A stretch of 64,000 nucleotides of DNA from Symbiodinium natans (GCA_905221605.1 CAJNDS010002665.1:186001-250000), one strand, 5' to 3'; shown: positions 54,748 to 62,575, numbered from the stretch's first letter. Numbers and translations are program-made. The notes: generated by a model not told the origin, from the sequence alone.

Positions 54748-54983
54748 GTTTAGGGTTTAGGGTTTAGGGTTTGGGATTTGGGGTTTGAGGTTTAGGGTTT
54801 GGGGTTTGGGGTTTGGGGCTTAGGGTCTGGGGTTTAGGGTTTGGGGTTTAGGGTTTGGGGCTTAGGGTCTAGGACCCCTAAGACCCCACAACAGCTCTGA
54901 CATCTCAAAGTAATTAAAGAGAATCTGAGGGAATCTGGGAGATGGATTTGAGGTTGCACCTTACCAGGCCCGAAACCTACTAG

Positions 54984-55162
54984 TTGCTTCAGAACCCCTC
55001 AAAAAATGAATATACTCGCCCCTAGAAGGGCAATATAGGGATGATTTACTTTTATTTTGATTATTATTGTTATGATTATTATGATGATTATTATTATTCT
55101 GATATTGCTTTATCTTTTTTTGTTTGCGGGGGGGGGGGGGGGGGGGGGGGGTTCTTCAGCAA
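54984..55162. repeat. Hairpin element, family E, expanded
   Basis: TTGCTTCAGAACCCC ... GGGTTCTTCAGCAA ends. The centre has gained an (ATT)n tract and a G28 run (55131-55151). Confidence 0.7.
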
Positions 55163-55274
55163 GAGTAGTAAACTCTGCTGCACAGGCACGGGGTTTGGGG
55201 GGTAGGAGCTTTTGGTGGGACTTCGGGTTTAAGGTTTAGGTTTACCTTGTAAACCCTAAACCCCCAAACCCCAA

Positions 55275-55395
55275 ACCCTAAACCCTACAGTAAGCCCTGA
55301 ACCCTAAACCCTAAACCCTAAACCCTAAACCCTAAACCCTAAACCCTAAACCCTAAACCCTAAACCCTAAACCCTAAACCCTAAACCCTAAACCC
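55275..55395. repeat. CCCTAAA array
   Basis: About 16 copies. Confidence 0.96.
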
Positions 55396-55418
55396 GAACC
55401 GCTTGAGAAACCATCGAC

Positions 55419-55508
55419 ATGTCATCACCAAGGCGAAGACTTGAAAGACGAATCTCAGTGTGTGCGTGCCCAAGTCTGACCTCATGTTGTGTTTGGTTTC
55501 GGGTCTGA
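55419..55508 (+). CDS. Coding-like island, frame unresolved
   Basis: From ATG 55419 reads MSSPRRRLERRISVCACPSL to TGA. Another frame (LEKPSTCHHQGEDLKDESQC) is open too. Its 3' part is the left copy of the 18-bp repeat at 55481-55498. Confidence 0.3.
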   Translation: MSSPRRRLERRISVCACPSLTSCCVWFRV

Positions 55509-55598
55509 GGAGTTTAGGGTTTAGGGTTTAGGGTTTAGGGTTTAGGGTTTAGGGTTTAGGGTTTAGGGTTTAGGGTTTAGGGTTTAGGGTTTAGGGTT
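55499..55598. repeat. TTTAGGG array between 18-bp direct repeats
   Basis: About 12 copies. CTCATGTTGTGTTTGGTT is exact at 55481-55498 and 55599-55616. Confidence 0.92.
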
Positions 55599-55795
55599 CT
55601 CATGTTGTGTTTGGTTGCGGGGCATTTGGGGAGTTCAGGTTTAGGGTTTCGGGGCTAGGGCAGGAAACCCAAGACCCACGAAAGAGGACGCGACCCTCTT
55701 CCCCAAACCCTAAATACCAAATAATCTGATATGGTACCAGGGTTTTGGGGTTTAGGGTTTTGGGCGTTTAGGCTTCAGGGGTATCTGTTGTTCAG

Positions 55796-55891
55796 TCTTT
55801 GAACAGCAACAGGGCACCAAAGAACCATCACACACTGGAGGTTCCGAGGCTTCAGGCTCTTCGACGCTCGAAGCGCGGATAGGGGGTTCGG
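55796..55891 (+). CDS. Candidate exon, Gly/Ser-rich
   Basis: Acceptor GGTATCTGTTGTTCAG, donor G|GTTTAG. Reads FEQQQGTKEPSHTGGSEASG then SSTLEARIGGS. The antisense frame (55752-55961) is also open. Confidence 0.5.
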
Positions 55892-56044
55892 GTTTAGGGT
55901 CTGCCTTCAGGGAATTCAAGGCTTTGTAGTGGGTTTTGGGTTTTGGGTTTTTGGGATACACAGTGCATGATAGCGGGTCCTTCTTAGGGGTAGACTTTTA
56001 AACCCCGTAAGCCCGACCAGCAACTTAAACCCTAAACCCTCAAC

Positions 56045-56134
56045 CTAGATCAACTGTCAACCAGAACTCAGAAGGAGGTCATGAGGCGGAGTCCTTATTC
56101 TGGTTTCTTTGGCTGTGTGTCTAAGGCCTCCTGA
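56045..56134 (+). CDS. Candidate terminal exon, 29 codons
   Basis: Reads LDQLSTRTQKEVMRRSPYSG then FFGCVSKAS to TGA 56132-56134. CAACCTAG at the start may be the acceptor. Confidence 0.5.
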   Translation, partial: LDQLSTRTQKEVMRRSPYSGFFGCVSKAS

Positions 56135-56238
56135 GAATAAGTGTCATGTGGCTGAGTGTGTATTGAGGGTTCAGGGTTGAGGGTTTTGGATTTGCACCGT
56201 ATATAAAAGCCCGAAACCCTCAACTCCAAACCTTACAC

Positions 56239-56334
56239 CCACAGGCTCCTATGTAGCACCTTTTTGGGGTAGTATACTAGAACGCCCTATAACTAACCCA
56301 AAAAGGAACTACATTGGAGCCTTTGGGTATATGG
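56239..56334. repeat. Hairpin element, family J
   Basis: CCACAGGCTCCTATGTAGC ... CTACATTGGAGCCTTTGGG. Confidence 0.82.
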
Positions 56335-56436
56335 TCAGTTCTCTCAAGTCTGGTCCCCTTTTCGGGTACCCTAAATTAGAGGGTGCCGCCTTACAAGAAG
56401 GGCCGAAAAGGGGACCATCTTTAAGAGAAGTGACCA
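56332..56436. repeat. Hairpin element, family N
   Basis: TGGTCAGTTCTCTCAAGTC ... AAGAGAAGTGACCA with inner arms TGGTCCCCTTTTCGG / CCGAAAAGGGGACCA. Directly abuts the family J element. Confidence 0.78.
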
Positions 56437-56550
56437 GACATTTTTTGTTGCATATTTTTTCTGAAATTTATTCGGTGTTCTTTTGGAGATAGATCCTTTA
56501 TGAAAGAGGGAGCCCATTGCAGGAGCCCATTGCAGGGTTTAGGGTTGAGG

Positions 56551-56655
56551 GTAGCCAAGGTCAGCAGCATCTATGCCAGTCTGGCAGAAGGGAGAACCGC
56601 ATGCTGCTGGCAGCCGACATCAGATGGTGCCGGAACTCAGCAGTTCAGGGCTTAG
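56551..56655 (+). CDS. Candidate terminal exon
   Basis: Reads VAKVSSIYASLAEGRTACCW then QPTSDGAGTQQFRA to TAG 56653-56655. AAGGTCAGCAG at 56557-56567 may contain the acceptor. Confidence 0.45.
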   Translation, partial: VAKVSSIYASLAEGRTACCWQPTSDGAGTQQFRA

Positions 56656-56744
56656 GGTTTAGGGTTTAGGGTTTAGGATTGAGGATTTAGGGTCTAGGGT
56701 TGTTTTTGTTGGCTTGCTGTTAAGGGCACTCAAAGACTAAGTTG

Positions 56745-56860
56745 CTGCAAGAACTAGGATCCAAAGTAGGCACTTATTCCATGTTTTAGGGTTCAGGTCC
56801 TCTTGCAAGCCCCTTCAAACCAAAAAGGGCACCCCCTTGATTCCCATTTTACTCTTGGAG
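56745..56860. repeat. Diverged hairpin related to family K
   Basis: AAGTAGGCACTTATTCC ... AAAAAGGGCACCCCC and ACTCTTGGAG. Confidence 0.55.
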
Positions 56861-56960
56861 TCCATACCGACTGAATGCTCACTTAAACGGCCTGAGACTC
56901 AGGTGGCGGGGCCCCGAGACATCCGACCATACTCTGCCTTCAACCGGTTTGGGGCTGAGG
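56861..56960 (+). CDS. Candidate exon, 33 codons, starting at a hairpin end
   Basis: Acceptor ACTCTTGGAG, donor GAGG|GTGTAG. Reads SIPTECSLKRPETQVAGPRD then IRPYSAFNRFGAE. The same frame stays open past the donor and later reads GRMLRRVSDEDDLCWLIRAQ (56996-57055), a likely further exon before a C-rich tract. Confidence 0.6.
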
Positions 56961-57060
56961 GTGTAGTCTTCAGGGTGCAGGGTTTAGGATGTTGGGGACG
57001 CATGCTTCGCCGTGTGTCGGACGAGGATGATCTGTGCTGGCTGATTCGAGCGCAGCGTCG

Positions 57061-57102
57061 CCCCCCCCCCCGCCCCCCCCCCCCGCCCCCCCCGCCTCCC
57101 CA
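57061..57102. repeat. C-rich tract
   Basis: Poly-C with scattered G. Confidence 0.9.
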
Positions 57103-57431
57103 ACACGGTTTGGGGGTGTAAGGAGGGAAGAAGGGAGGCGTTGAGTCCAAACCCTGGGCCGTGCAATCTAAACCCTAAGCCACAAGCCAAAAGCCAAATC
57201 CCAATTGGCAAAGGCCAAAGGGCAAAGGCCAAAGGCTAAAGGCCAAATCATTTAGGGCCTGGAGTCCAAGGTGTAGGGTTTACACTTCATAAAATAAGCT
57301 TCGGGTCATGGGTTGGGGAGATGCAGTGTTTTGAGGGTTTAGGGTGGGGGTTTGGGGTTCAGGGTTGAGGGTTGAGGTTTTAGGGTTTAGGGTTTAGGGC
57401 CCGGAGTCGACACGTAACAATTGTTTGGCGT

Positions 57432-57668
57432 GTGCAAGAAGATCCACCGCAGCAGAGCTTCGGCAACATAGTCCGTGCGCGCAGGACGGCGTGGGAGTGT
57501 ATGTCATGCCTCGCACCCGCTGCAATCCCAAAGGGTACATGTACCTTGGGGTTCCTATATAGTCCTTGCCTTAGGGCCCTAAGTATATACTACATAGGTA
57601 CATGGATCCTTCGGGAATGGGAGAGCGCTGCACAGATGCGCGGTGCGCGCTATACTTCCATTCCTTGA
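57432..57668 (+). CDS. Candidate coding region with a 63-base introner-like insert
   Basis: The frame reads QEDPPQQSFGNIVRARRTAW then ECMSCLAPAAIPKG up to 57534. It resumes after 57597 as REWESAAQMRGARYTSIP to TGA. The frame is also open through the insert because 63 is a multiple of three. The insert 57535-57597 has GT-AG ends and lies between two GGTACATG copies. No family recognised. Confidence 0.55.
   Translation: MQEDPPQQSFGNIVRARRTAWECMSCLAPAAIPKGTCTLGFLYSPCLRALSIYYIGTWILREWESAAQMRGARYTSIP
57535..57597 (+). repeat. 63-base hairpin insert, possible intron
   Basis: GGTACATG at 57534-57541 and 57597-57604 (shared G at the edge) flanks it. The ends GTACATGTACC and CTACATAG are inverted-repeat-like. 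A split relative is at 49226-49372. Confidence 0.6.
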
Positions 57669-57698
57669 GCAATAGACGCTACAACCATTGCGTCACAG

Positions 57699-57765
57699 TT
57701 CTTTTTGGACTAGCGGCCGCCTCTCACTTGGAGACGTCAACAATCCCTGTGATGTCCTTGCCCCT
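57699..57765 (+). CDS. Candidate exon
   Basis: Acceptor CATTGCGTCACAG; reads LFGLAAASHLETSTIPVMSL before a CCCTAAA array. Confidence 0.5.
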
Positions 57766-57830
57766 AAACCCTAAACCCTAAACCCTAAACCCTATACCCT
57801 ATACCCTATACCCTATACCCGATAAACCCT
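57766..57830. repeat. CCCTAAA then CCCTATA array
   Basis: Four CCCTAAA followed by four to five CCCTATA units. Confidence 0.92.
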
Positions 57831-57862
57831 AGACCCCCGACCCCCCCAACCCTCCTTCTGCC

Positions 57863-58012
57863 ATGTCTGCACGCTGCAATCCCACATCTGTTCAATCCTT
57901 GCGTAGCCCAGGGCGACTCAACCCTGTATGCTCTATTCAGCCCCTTTCTTACTCAGCAAGACCGGAGGGCCTGCTTTGTCGCGATTTGTTCTCCGCGTTT
58001 TTTTGGGTTTAG
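57863..58012 (+). CDS. Small ORF, 49 codons
   Basis: ATG 57863 to TAG 58010. Reads MSARCNPTSVQSLRSPGRLN then PVCSIQPLSYSARPEGLLCR. Upstream is a pyrimidine tract. An antisense 115-codon frame (57953-58300) overlaps; I prefer neither strongly. Confidence 0.4.
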   Translation: MSARCNPTSVQSLRSPGRLNPVCSIQPLSYSARPEGLLCRDLFSAFFWV

Positions 58013-58107
58013 GGTTGGTTTAGGGTTTTGGGGGGTGGGGGGGTGGGTTGGGGAGCGGCTTGGGTAGGAAAACGTTTTTTGTTCTCGGTCTGCGCTGGCT
58101 TTTGCAG

Positions 58108-58235
58108 GCGGAGGCATGTGCCTACCTCGTGGGTCGCCGTTCATGTTCAAGAGGCTGGGCTGTAGACATGTCGACTCAGATTTGGGGTTTTTTCCTGGAT
58201 TGCGGAAGTTAGTCACTTGTTTTGCATGGTTCTTG
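58108..58235 (+). CDS. Candidate exon ending at a hairpin
   Basis: Acceptor GCTGGCTTTTGCAG. One frame reads MCLPRGSPFMFKRLGCRHVD then SDLGFFPGLRKLVTCFAWFL and ends in phase 0 at CTTG|GTAGGG, the start of the family L hairpin. A second frame (AEACAYLVGRRSCSRGWAVD) is open to TAG 58210. Confidence 0.55.
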
Positions 58236-58284
58236 GTAGGGAATGAGGGAGTTAGGGCCTTATTATATACCCTATAAGAACCAG
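58228..58284. repeat. Hairpin element, family L, shortened
   Basis: GGTTCTTGGTAGGGAATGAG ... CCCTATAAGAACCAG. Its central part and right TIR are reduced. GT at 58236 and AG at 58284 give it intron ends. Confidence 0.75.
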
Positions 58285-58354
58285 CCAGTATTGTTTGCAC
58301 AATGTGGCCGCTTCATTCTTGGGATTGCTACCTTCCCTCATGCTTTCGGCAGCT
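58285..58354 (+). CDS. Candidate exon between hairpin and GTAAGT
   Basis: Starts after AAGAACCAG (hairpin end) and ends AGCT|GTAAGT. All three frames are open: PVLFAQCGRFILGIATFPHA (phase from 58235), SIVCTMWPLHSWDCYLPSCF (phase fitting 58396) and QYCLHNVAASFLGLLPSLML. Splice sites are strong but the frame is unresolved. Confidence 0.55.
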
Positions 58355-58395
58355 GTAAGTGTGCTTTATTTCTTTGGGAAGGGTTTTGAAACCAG

Positions 58396-58441
58396 GAACG
58401 TACACCAAGCCTCTAATAGCTCTCCGGAACTTGTCAGGATT
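58396..58441 (+). CDS. Candidate 46-base exon before a hairpin-bearing intron
   Basis: Acceptor TTGAAACCAG, donor ATT|GTAAGG. Reads NVHQASNSSPELVRI, ending phase 0 to match the exon at 58616. Confidence 0.6.
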
Positions 58442-58463
58442 GTAAGGTCCTCATAAACATCCT

Positions 58464-58617
58464 ACTTGAAGGTTCATGGTACTTACTAACCAATTATAAC
58501 TGGGCTTATAACCCTACTTACAATTGGGATAATCCCTATAAGGCCCTTTAGGGGTACTATAAGTAGAGTTATAAGTACAGTTATAATTGGTTAGTAAGTA
58601 CCATGAACCTTCAAGTA
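58464..58617. repeat. Hairpin element, family A, inside a candidate intron
   Basis: ACTTGAAGGTTCATGGTACT ... AGTACCATGAACCTTCAAGT, almost identical to 2565-2717. The intron 58442-58615 would end within its right terminal repeat (CTTCAAG|T). Confidence 0.88.
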
Positions 58618-58690
58618 CAAACGTGCTTCGAAAGAGTCTTCAAGAAGGCGAAGACGTATGTTCAAAGGGGCTGCGTTGAGGGATCACTAG
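58616..58690 (+). CDS. Candidate terminal exon, basic
   Basis: Phase 0 from the exon at 58396. Reads YKRASKESSRRRRRMFKGAA then LRDH to TAG 58688-58690. Arg-rich, possibly nucleic-acid binding (inference). Confidence 0.6.
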   Translation, partial: YKRASKESSRRRRRMFKGAALRDH

Positions 58691-58734
58691 GCCCCCGAAG
58701 ACAAACAGGATCCAGGAAAAGGCTCCCGAAGAAA

Positions 58735-58805
58735 GGGTTTAGGGTTTAGGGTTTAGGGTTTAGGGTTTAGGGTTTAGGGTTTAGGGTTTAGGGTTTAGGG
58801 TTTAG
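58735..58805. repeat. TTTAGGG array
   Basis: About ten copies. Confidence 0.95.
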
Positions 58806-58899
58806 CTTCCAAGCTTCAGCTGACGTCCTCATTTCACTAGACTTCAACCACGCAATTTTCACCTGAACCACCCGAACCCGAGCGCACTAATGAACGAAT

Positions 58900-59172
58900 T
58901 TAGTGAGTGAGTTTAGTGCGTGAATCTGTGAACGTAGTGCGGCCCTGACGAATATAAACCCCAACCAATCCTAAGTTTCCCGAAGAGTTAAGGCTTTCGG
59001 TTAAGGTGTCGAAGGGCTGGCGGCTTACTTGACAATTCTGGTGGCCACTGTTTGCAGCCTGTTGGGTAGACCCAGCTTTTCCCTGTAAGAGGGCATGTTT
59101 CGGAACATTAAGAGTTGTTTCGAGGCATCTTGAAAGCAGCTGTCTTTTTGGCTTGGACTTCTTCAAGGACAT
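58900..59172 (-). CDS. Possible minus-strand ORF, 90 codons
   Basis: The region 58806-59390 has no telomeric repeats. On the minus strand ATG 59172 opens MSLKKSKPKRQLLSRCLETT, later STQQAANSGHQNCQVSRQPF, to 58900. On the plus strand GTTTGCAG and CCCT|GTAAGA (59056-59085) could bound a small exon instead. Unresolved. Confidence 0.35.
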   Translation of the reverse strand: MSLKKSKPKRQLLSRCLETTLNVPKHALLQGKAGSTQQAANSGHQNCQVSRQPFDTLTESLNSSGNLGLVGVYIRQGRTTFTDSRTKLTH

Positions 59173-59291
59173 TCATAGGACACGACTTGCATGCATGAAA
59201 GCCTGAACCCGCGAAGAGCTGACAGGCCCATAGCCCGCTTAACATGCAACCCTTCAGTCTGAAAAACATGCCTTATAGGGTGTACTCGGAA

Positions 59292-59386
59292 GCCCTTTTG
59301 ATTCAGCTAGTAAGGGAGTTTATAGGGCGTTATCAGAGGGTTTCTAAGGGATGCTAAGTAGGCTTCCTAAGCCGAAAGAGCTTCCA
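59292..59386. repeat. Hairpin element, family M (diverged)
   Basis: GGAAGCCCTTTTGATTCAGC ... AAGCCGAAAGAGCTTCC. Confidence 0.55.
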
Positions 59387-59554
59387 AGTAGGGTTTAGGG
59401 TACCTTCAAAGTTTCCCACGGCCTCGGAAGACGCCAAGGACTACATCCTAAAGCACCAACCCCCAAAAAGCCTAAACCCGAAACCCTAAACCAAAAAAAC
59501 CTAAACCAAAAAGCCTAAACCCTAAACCCTACAAAAAAAAAACGAAAAGTCTGG

Positions 59555-59641
59555 ACAGGTCTGGGATCAGCCCGATCTGCGCCAACCTCCAACTCGGGCA
59601 ATTTGAGGCCAGTTTGGGCTTTAGCGGGGTTTGGGTCTTGA
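59555..59641 (+). CDS. Candidate coding piece
   Basis: After GTCTGGACAG reads LGSARSAPTSNSGNLRPVWA then LAGFGS to TGA. Confidence 0.4.
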   Translation, partial: TGLGSARSAPTSNSGNLRPVWALAGFGS

Positions 59642-59902
59642 GGGTTTAGGGTTTAGGGTTCAGGGTGCAGGCTTGAGGGTTTAGGGTTTATAGCATTGAA
59701 GCTGTTTCGGCCAGATTGAATTACCCCCATCCTCAGTTCCTCACCCCTCCAAAACCCCATGAACCCTGAACCCTAAACCCTGGACACCAAAGCGCCAAGC
59801 TCTTAAAAGCCCTAACATTCAACCCTGAGCTTCCGAACCCCACAGGTTCTACAATTTAGGGTTTTAGGGTTTAGGGTTTTAGGGTTTAGGGTTTAGGGTT
59901 TA

Positions 59903-59997
59903 CTTTTTGACTTAGCAAATCTTCTTGGTTTCCCCTAGAAACCCTCTTATCATCCTCATAACCCACCTTACAAGCCCTACTTGCTAAGTCAAAAAGG
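59903..59997. repeat. Hairpin element, family M
   Basis: CTTTTTGACTTAGCAAAT ... CTTGCTAAGTCAAAAAG, nearly perfect ends. Confidence 0.8.
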
Positions 59998-60121
59998 CTT
60001 CCAAGCAGGGTGTAGGAGGTTTGCAAACAAGCCAGAAAGCTTTTCAAGTGGGCTTGGAGAAGTTTAGGGTCTCTATGGCGCAGGGTCTTTAGGGTTTAGG
60101 GGTCTAAGCGCCCGTAATCAG

Positions 60122-60192
60122 CTTTCTTTGGGCCTCATGTTGAGTTGCCAGTAGCTCGGTCGAATTCCGAGCAGGACGACTGCTGCAACTAA
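60122..60192 (+). CDS. Candidate terminal exon
   Basis: Acceptor CCCGTAATCAG; reads FFGPHVELPVARSNSEQDDC then CN to TAA 60190-60192. A second frame is also open. Confidence 0.45.
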
Positions 60193-60248
60193 GTTACGGC
60201 TCAGTGTTTTGAGGTTTCGGGGCTTACTGTTAAGGGCTTAGGGCTTTA

Positions 60249-60305
60249 GGGCTTCAACTACCACATGCCCCTTACATCAAGTACTTCTGCACCGCCCTCG
60301 GTGCC
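60249..60305 (+). CDS. Candidate exon before a 44-base intron
   Basis: Reads LQLPHAPYIKYFCTALGA in the phase that ends at GCC|GTTTGA. Start taken after the TTTAG of a repeat. Another frame (NYHMPLTSSTSAPPSVPFEN) is open across the intron. Confidence 0.55.
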
Positions 60306-60349
60306 GTTTGAAAACCCTTTCGGGGTTTGGGGTGGGAAAGACCCGGCAG

Positions 60350-60421
60350 GAGTTCCCGAAGTGCGTTGCTGCCTGTAGCCACAACTTCGACCAATTCTCC
60401 TTCTTGGCCTTCGACAAGAAG
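60350..60421 (+). CDS. Candidate exon, 24 codons
   Basis: Acceptor GACCCGGCAG, donor AAGAAG|GTGGGA. Phase 0 at both ends: EFPKCVAACSHNFDQFSFLA then FDKK. Compatible with the exon at 60249. Clearly protein-like; no family recognised. Confidence 0.68.
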
Positions 60422-60482
60422 GTGGGACCGCAAACCCTAAACCCTAAACCCTCGGTCCTTGAGGCGTTTGGTGCTTTGGCAG

Positions 60483-60534
60483 CCAGGGTGTTGTGGGATG
60501 CAAGCCCGTGACCTTCAATGTCAACATCAGATAG
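60483..60534 (+). CDS. Candidate exon
   Basis: Acceptor GGTGCTTTGGCAG, donor ATAG|GTTTGC. In phase 0 from 60421 reads PGCCGMQARDLQCQHQI. Confidence 0.45.
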
Positions 60535-60580
60535 GTTTGCACTTACTTGGAGGTTGGTTCATGGCACTGATAGCCCTACC

Positions 60581-60684
60581 CTTGGGATGTTCACTCTTAT
60601 ACTAACAGTCCTTAATAGGGATTACAGAACCCCCCCCACTAGAATCCCTATGAAGGACTGTCAGTATAAGGGGGGACATCCCAA
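60581..60684. repeat. Hairpin element, family H (most complete)
   Basis: CTTGGGATGTTCACTCTTAT ... ATAAGGGGGGACATCCCAA with inner arms ACAGTCCTTAATAGGGATT / AATCCCTATGAAGGACTGT. Confidence 0.85.
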
Positions 60685-60703
60685 CCCTACCCCTAATTCC
60701 CAG

Positions 60704-60756
60704 AAGTGTCTCAAGTCCCACAACCTCGCAGTTTCGGTTCGACGAGGATTTCTAGG
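60704..60756 (+). CDS. Candidate exon
   Basis: Acceptor CTAATTCCCAG, donor CTAGG|GTTTGG. Reads KCLKSHNLAVSVRRGFL. The hairpin at 60581 would be in the preceding intron. Confidence 0.55.
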
Positions 60757-60802
60757 GTTTGGAGGGCGTTTCAAGCTTTAGTCTAATCTAAGGGTAGTTG
60801 CA

Positions 60803-60925
60803 TGAGCCCTTCATTTTGTCCCTAAGCCTGTAAAGTGACGAAGTATGGACCCTTGGGTTGTCTAGGGTATATAAGGTGTATGGAAGGGGTATATAAGGGG
60901 CCCAAACTAAGGGACCATGTAACTA
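60803..60925. repeat. Hairpin element, family D
   Basis: GCATGAGCCCTTCATTTTGTCC ... ACTAAGGGACCATGTA (ends shortened here). Confidence 0.65.
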
Positions 60926-60984
60926 GCCAGCTACCCCCCTCACCCAAAGTGAGGCCCAAGCAACCTTTGTTGCTGGACCCTAAG

Positions 60985-61102
60985 CCTTAAACCCTAAACC
61001 CTAAACCCCAAACCCTAAACCCCAAACCCTAAACCCTAAACTCCAAACCCTAAACCCCAAACCCCAAACCCCAAACCCTAAACCCTAAACCCTAAACCCC
61101 AG
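60985..61102. repeat. CCCTAAA/CCCCAAA array
   Basis: About 16 heptamers. Confidence 0.95.
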
Positions 61103-61166
61103 AGCAGGCCTGTGGTCTCTGCACGCCCGTGCAGTATCCCGGACAGCAGGTCCTGTCGAAAGGGGG
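61103..61166 (+). CDS. Candidate Cys-rich exon
   Basis: Acceptor AACCCCAG, donor GGGG|GTGGGG. Reads QACGLCTPVQYPGQQVLSKG. CGLC resembles a zinc-knuckle half; compare 2011, 46405 and 63679. Confidence 0.5.
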
Positions 61167-61184
61167 TGGGGCCGTTCAGGGTTT

Positions 61185-61345
61185 AGGGTTTAGGCTTTAG
61201 GCTTTAGGCTTTAGGCTTTAGGCTTTAGGGTTTAGAGTTTAGGGGTTTAGGGTATAGAGTTTAGGGTTTAGGAGTTTAGGATTTTAGGGGTTTAGGGTTT
61301 AGGGGTTCAGGATTTAGGGTTTAGGGTTCAGTTTCAGGGTATTCG
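61185..61345. repeat. TTTAGGG/TTTAGGC array
   Basis: Includes five TTTAGGC units and variants. Confidence 0.9.
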
Positions 61346-61482
61346 GGGCTGGAGGGTCGGGGGTGTTTTGGGACTCGGCGGTCTACTGTTAACTACGTTT
61401 AGTATTTAGGGTTTAGGGTTTAGGGTTTTGGGGTTTGGGGTTTGGGGGTTTGGGGCTTGGGGTTTGGGGTTTAAGGCTAGGG

Positions 61483-61575
61483 TTATGTACTGACGGGGGT
61501 AAGGGATGTCGTAAGGAGTGGCTCAGCTGTGTCTCTAGTCTGCTGAGTGCTTTATTAGTGCTTCATATCGAGGGT
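61483..61575 (+). CDS. Candidate coding piece
   Basis: Reads TDGGKGCRKEWLSCVSSLLS then ALLVLHIEG, with GAGG|GTGGTG as a possible donor. The same frame continues (VYARTLSPEA). 5' boundary unclear. Confidence 0.45.
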
Positions 61576-61637
61576 GGTGTATACGCTCGTACCCTGAGCC
61601 CTGAAGCCTCGAACCCAAAACCCAAAACTCTAAGCCA

Positions 61638-61730
61638 CGGTTTAGGGTTTAGGGTTTAGGGTTTAGGGTTTAGGGTTTAGGTTTTAGGGTTTAGGGTTTA
61701 GGGTTTAGGGTTCAGGGTTTGGGGACCCTG
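61638..61730. repeat. TTTAGGG array
   Basis: About 12 copies. Confidence 0.95.
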
Positions 61731-61749
61731 AACCCTAAACCCCAAACCC

Positions 61750-61818
61750 GAAAGCCTCGACGCGATAAGCCCTGACGAAGCTCGGTGCCCTGTTACCCGT
61801 GTCTCATTAGCACTTTAA
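61750..61818 (+). CDS. Candidate terminal exon
   Basis: Reads ESLDAISPDEARCPVTRVSL then AL to TAA 61816-61818. GCGATAAG may be the acceptor, in which case the exon starts at 61767. Confidence 0.4.
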   Translation, partial: ESLDAISPDEARCPVTRVSLAL

Positions 61819-61889
61819 GATGGCTTCGGGTTTAGGATCCAGGGTTTAGGGCATCTAAACCCTAAACCCTAAACCCTAAACCCAGATAA

Positions 61890-62335
61890 CCCCCAAACCC
61901 TCAAACTCCAAACCCTGAGCCCCAAAGCCCAAACTCCAAACCCTAAACCCTGAACCCCTTAGCCCACAAGCTCTAGACCCATCCCAAAAGACCATCCCAA
62001 ACCCCAAACTCCAAACCCTGAGCCCCAAAGCCCAAACTCCAAACCCTAAACCCTGAACCCCTTAGCCCACAAGCTCTAGACCCATCCCAAAAGACCATCC
62101 CAAACCCCAAACTCCAAACCCTGAGCCCCAAAGCCCAAACTCCAAACCCTAAACCCTGAACCCCTTAGCCCACAAGCTCTAGACCCATCCCAAAAGACCA
62201 TCCCAAACCCCAAACTCCAAACCCTGAGCCCCAAAGCCCAAACTCCAAACCCTAAACCCTTATCCCCTGAACCCCTTAACCCACAAACCCTAGACCCATC
62301 CAAAAACACCACAAGAAACCCCAGCCCTAAACCCT
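61890..62335. repeat. 103-bp minisatellite
   Basis: Four tandem units (CTCTAGACCCATCCC starts at 61971, 62074 and 62177) built from CCCTAAA-like heptamers plus a unique 45-base core. The Gly/Leu/Trp-rich antisense frame is a translation of this repeat. Confidence 0.95.
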
Positions 62336-62411
62336 CAGCCCCAACCCCCAACCCCCAACCCCCAACCCTAAACCCCAAACCCTAAACCCTAAACCCTAAA
62401 CCCCAAACCAG

Positions 62412-62516
62412 TGCTCTGCCACAGTGGACATGCTGTGGATGTTGTTGACTTCGCAGCGGATCCCACTAGCCTTTGCCGTGCTCATCTTGGACCAAAAGCT
62501 TGAGTCGGTCCTTAGG
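62412..62516 (+). CDS. Candidate exon before a TTTAGGG intron
   Basis: Acceptor CCCAAACCAG, donor TTAGG|GTTTAG. Phase-0 frame CSATVDMLWMLLTSQRIPLA then FAVLILDQKLESVLR (35 codons). Hydrophobic, amphipathic helix-like. Confidence 0.6.
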
Positions 62517-62575
62517 GTTTAGGGTTTAGGGTTTAGGGTTTAGGGTTTAGGGTTTAGGGTGGTTGTGGGGTTTAG
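62517..62575 (+). repeat. TTTAGGG array that may be an intron
   Basis: Six heptamers plus GGTTGTGGGGTTTAG; starts GTTTAG and ends TTTAG. Flanked by open phase-0 frames on both sides. Confidence 0.8.

Noticed and set aside
62076-62378. 100-residue antisense ORF rich in Gly, Leu and Trp
   Set aside because: It lies inside the 103-bp minisatellite and repeats with it.
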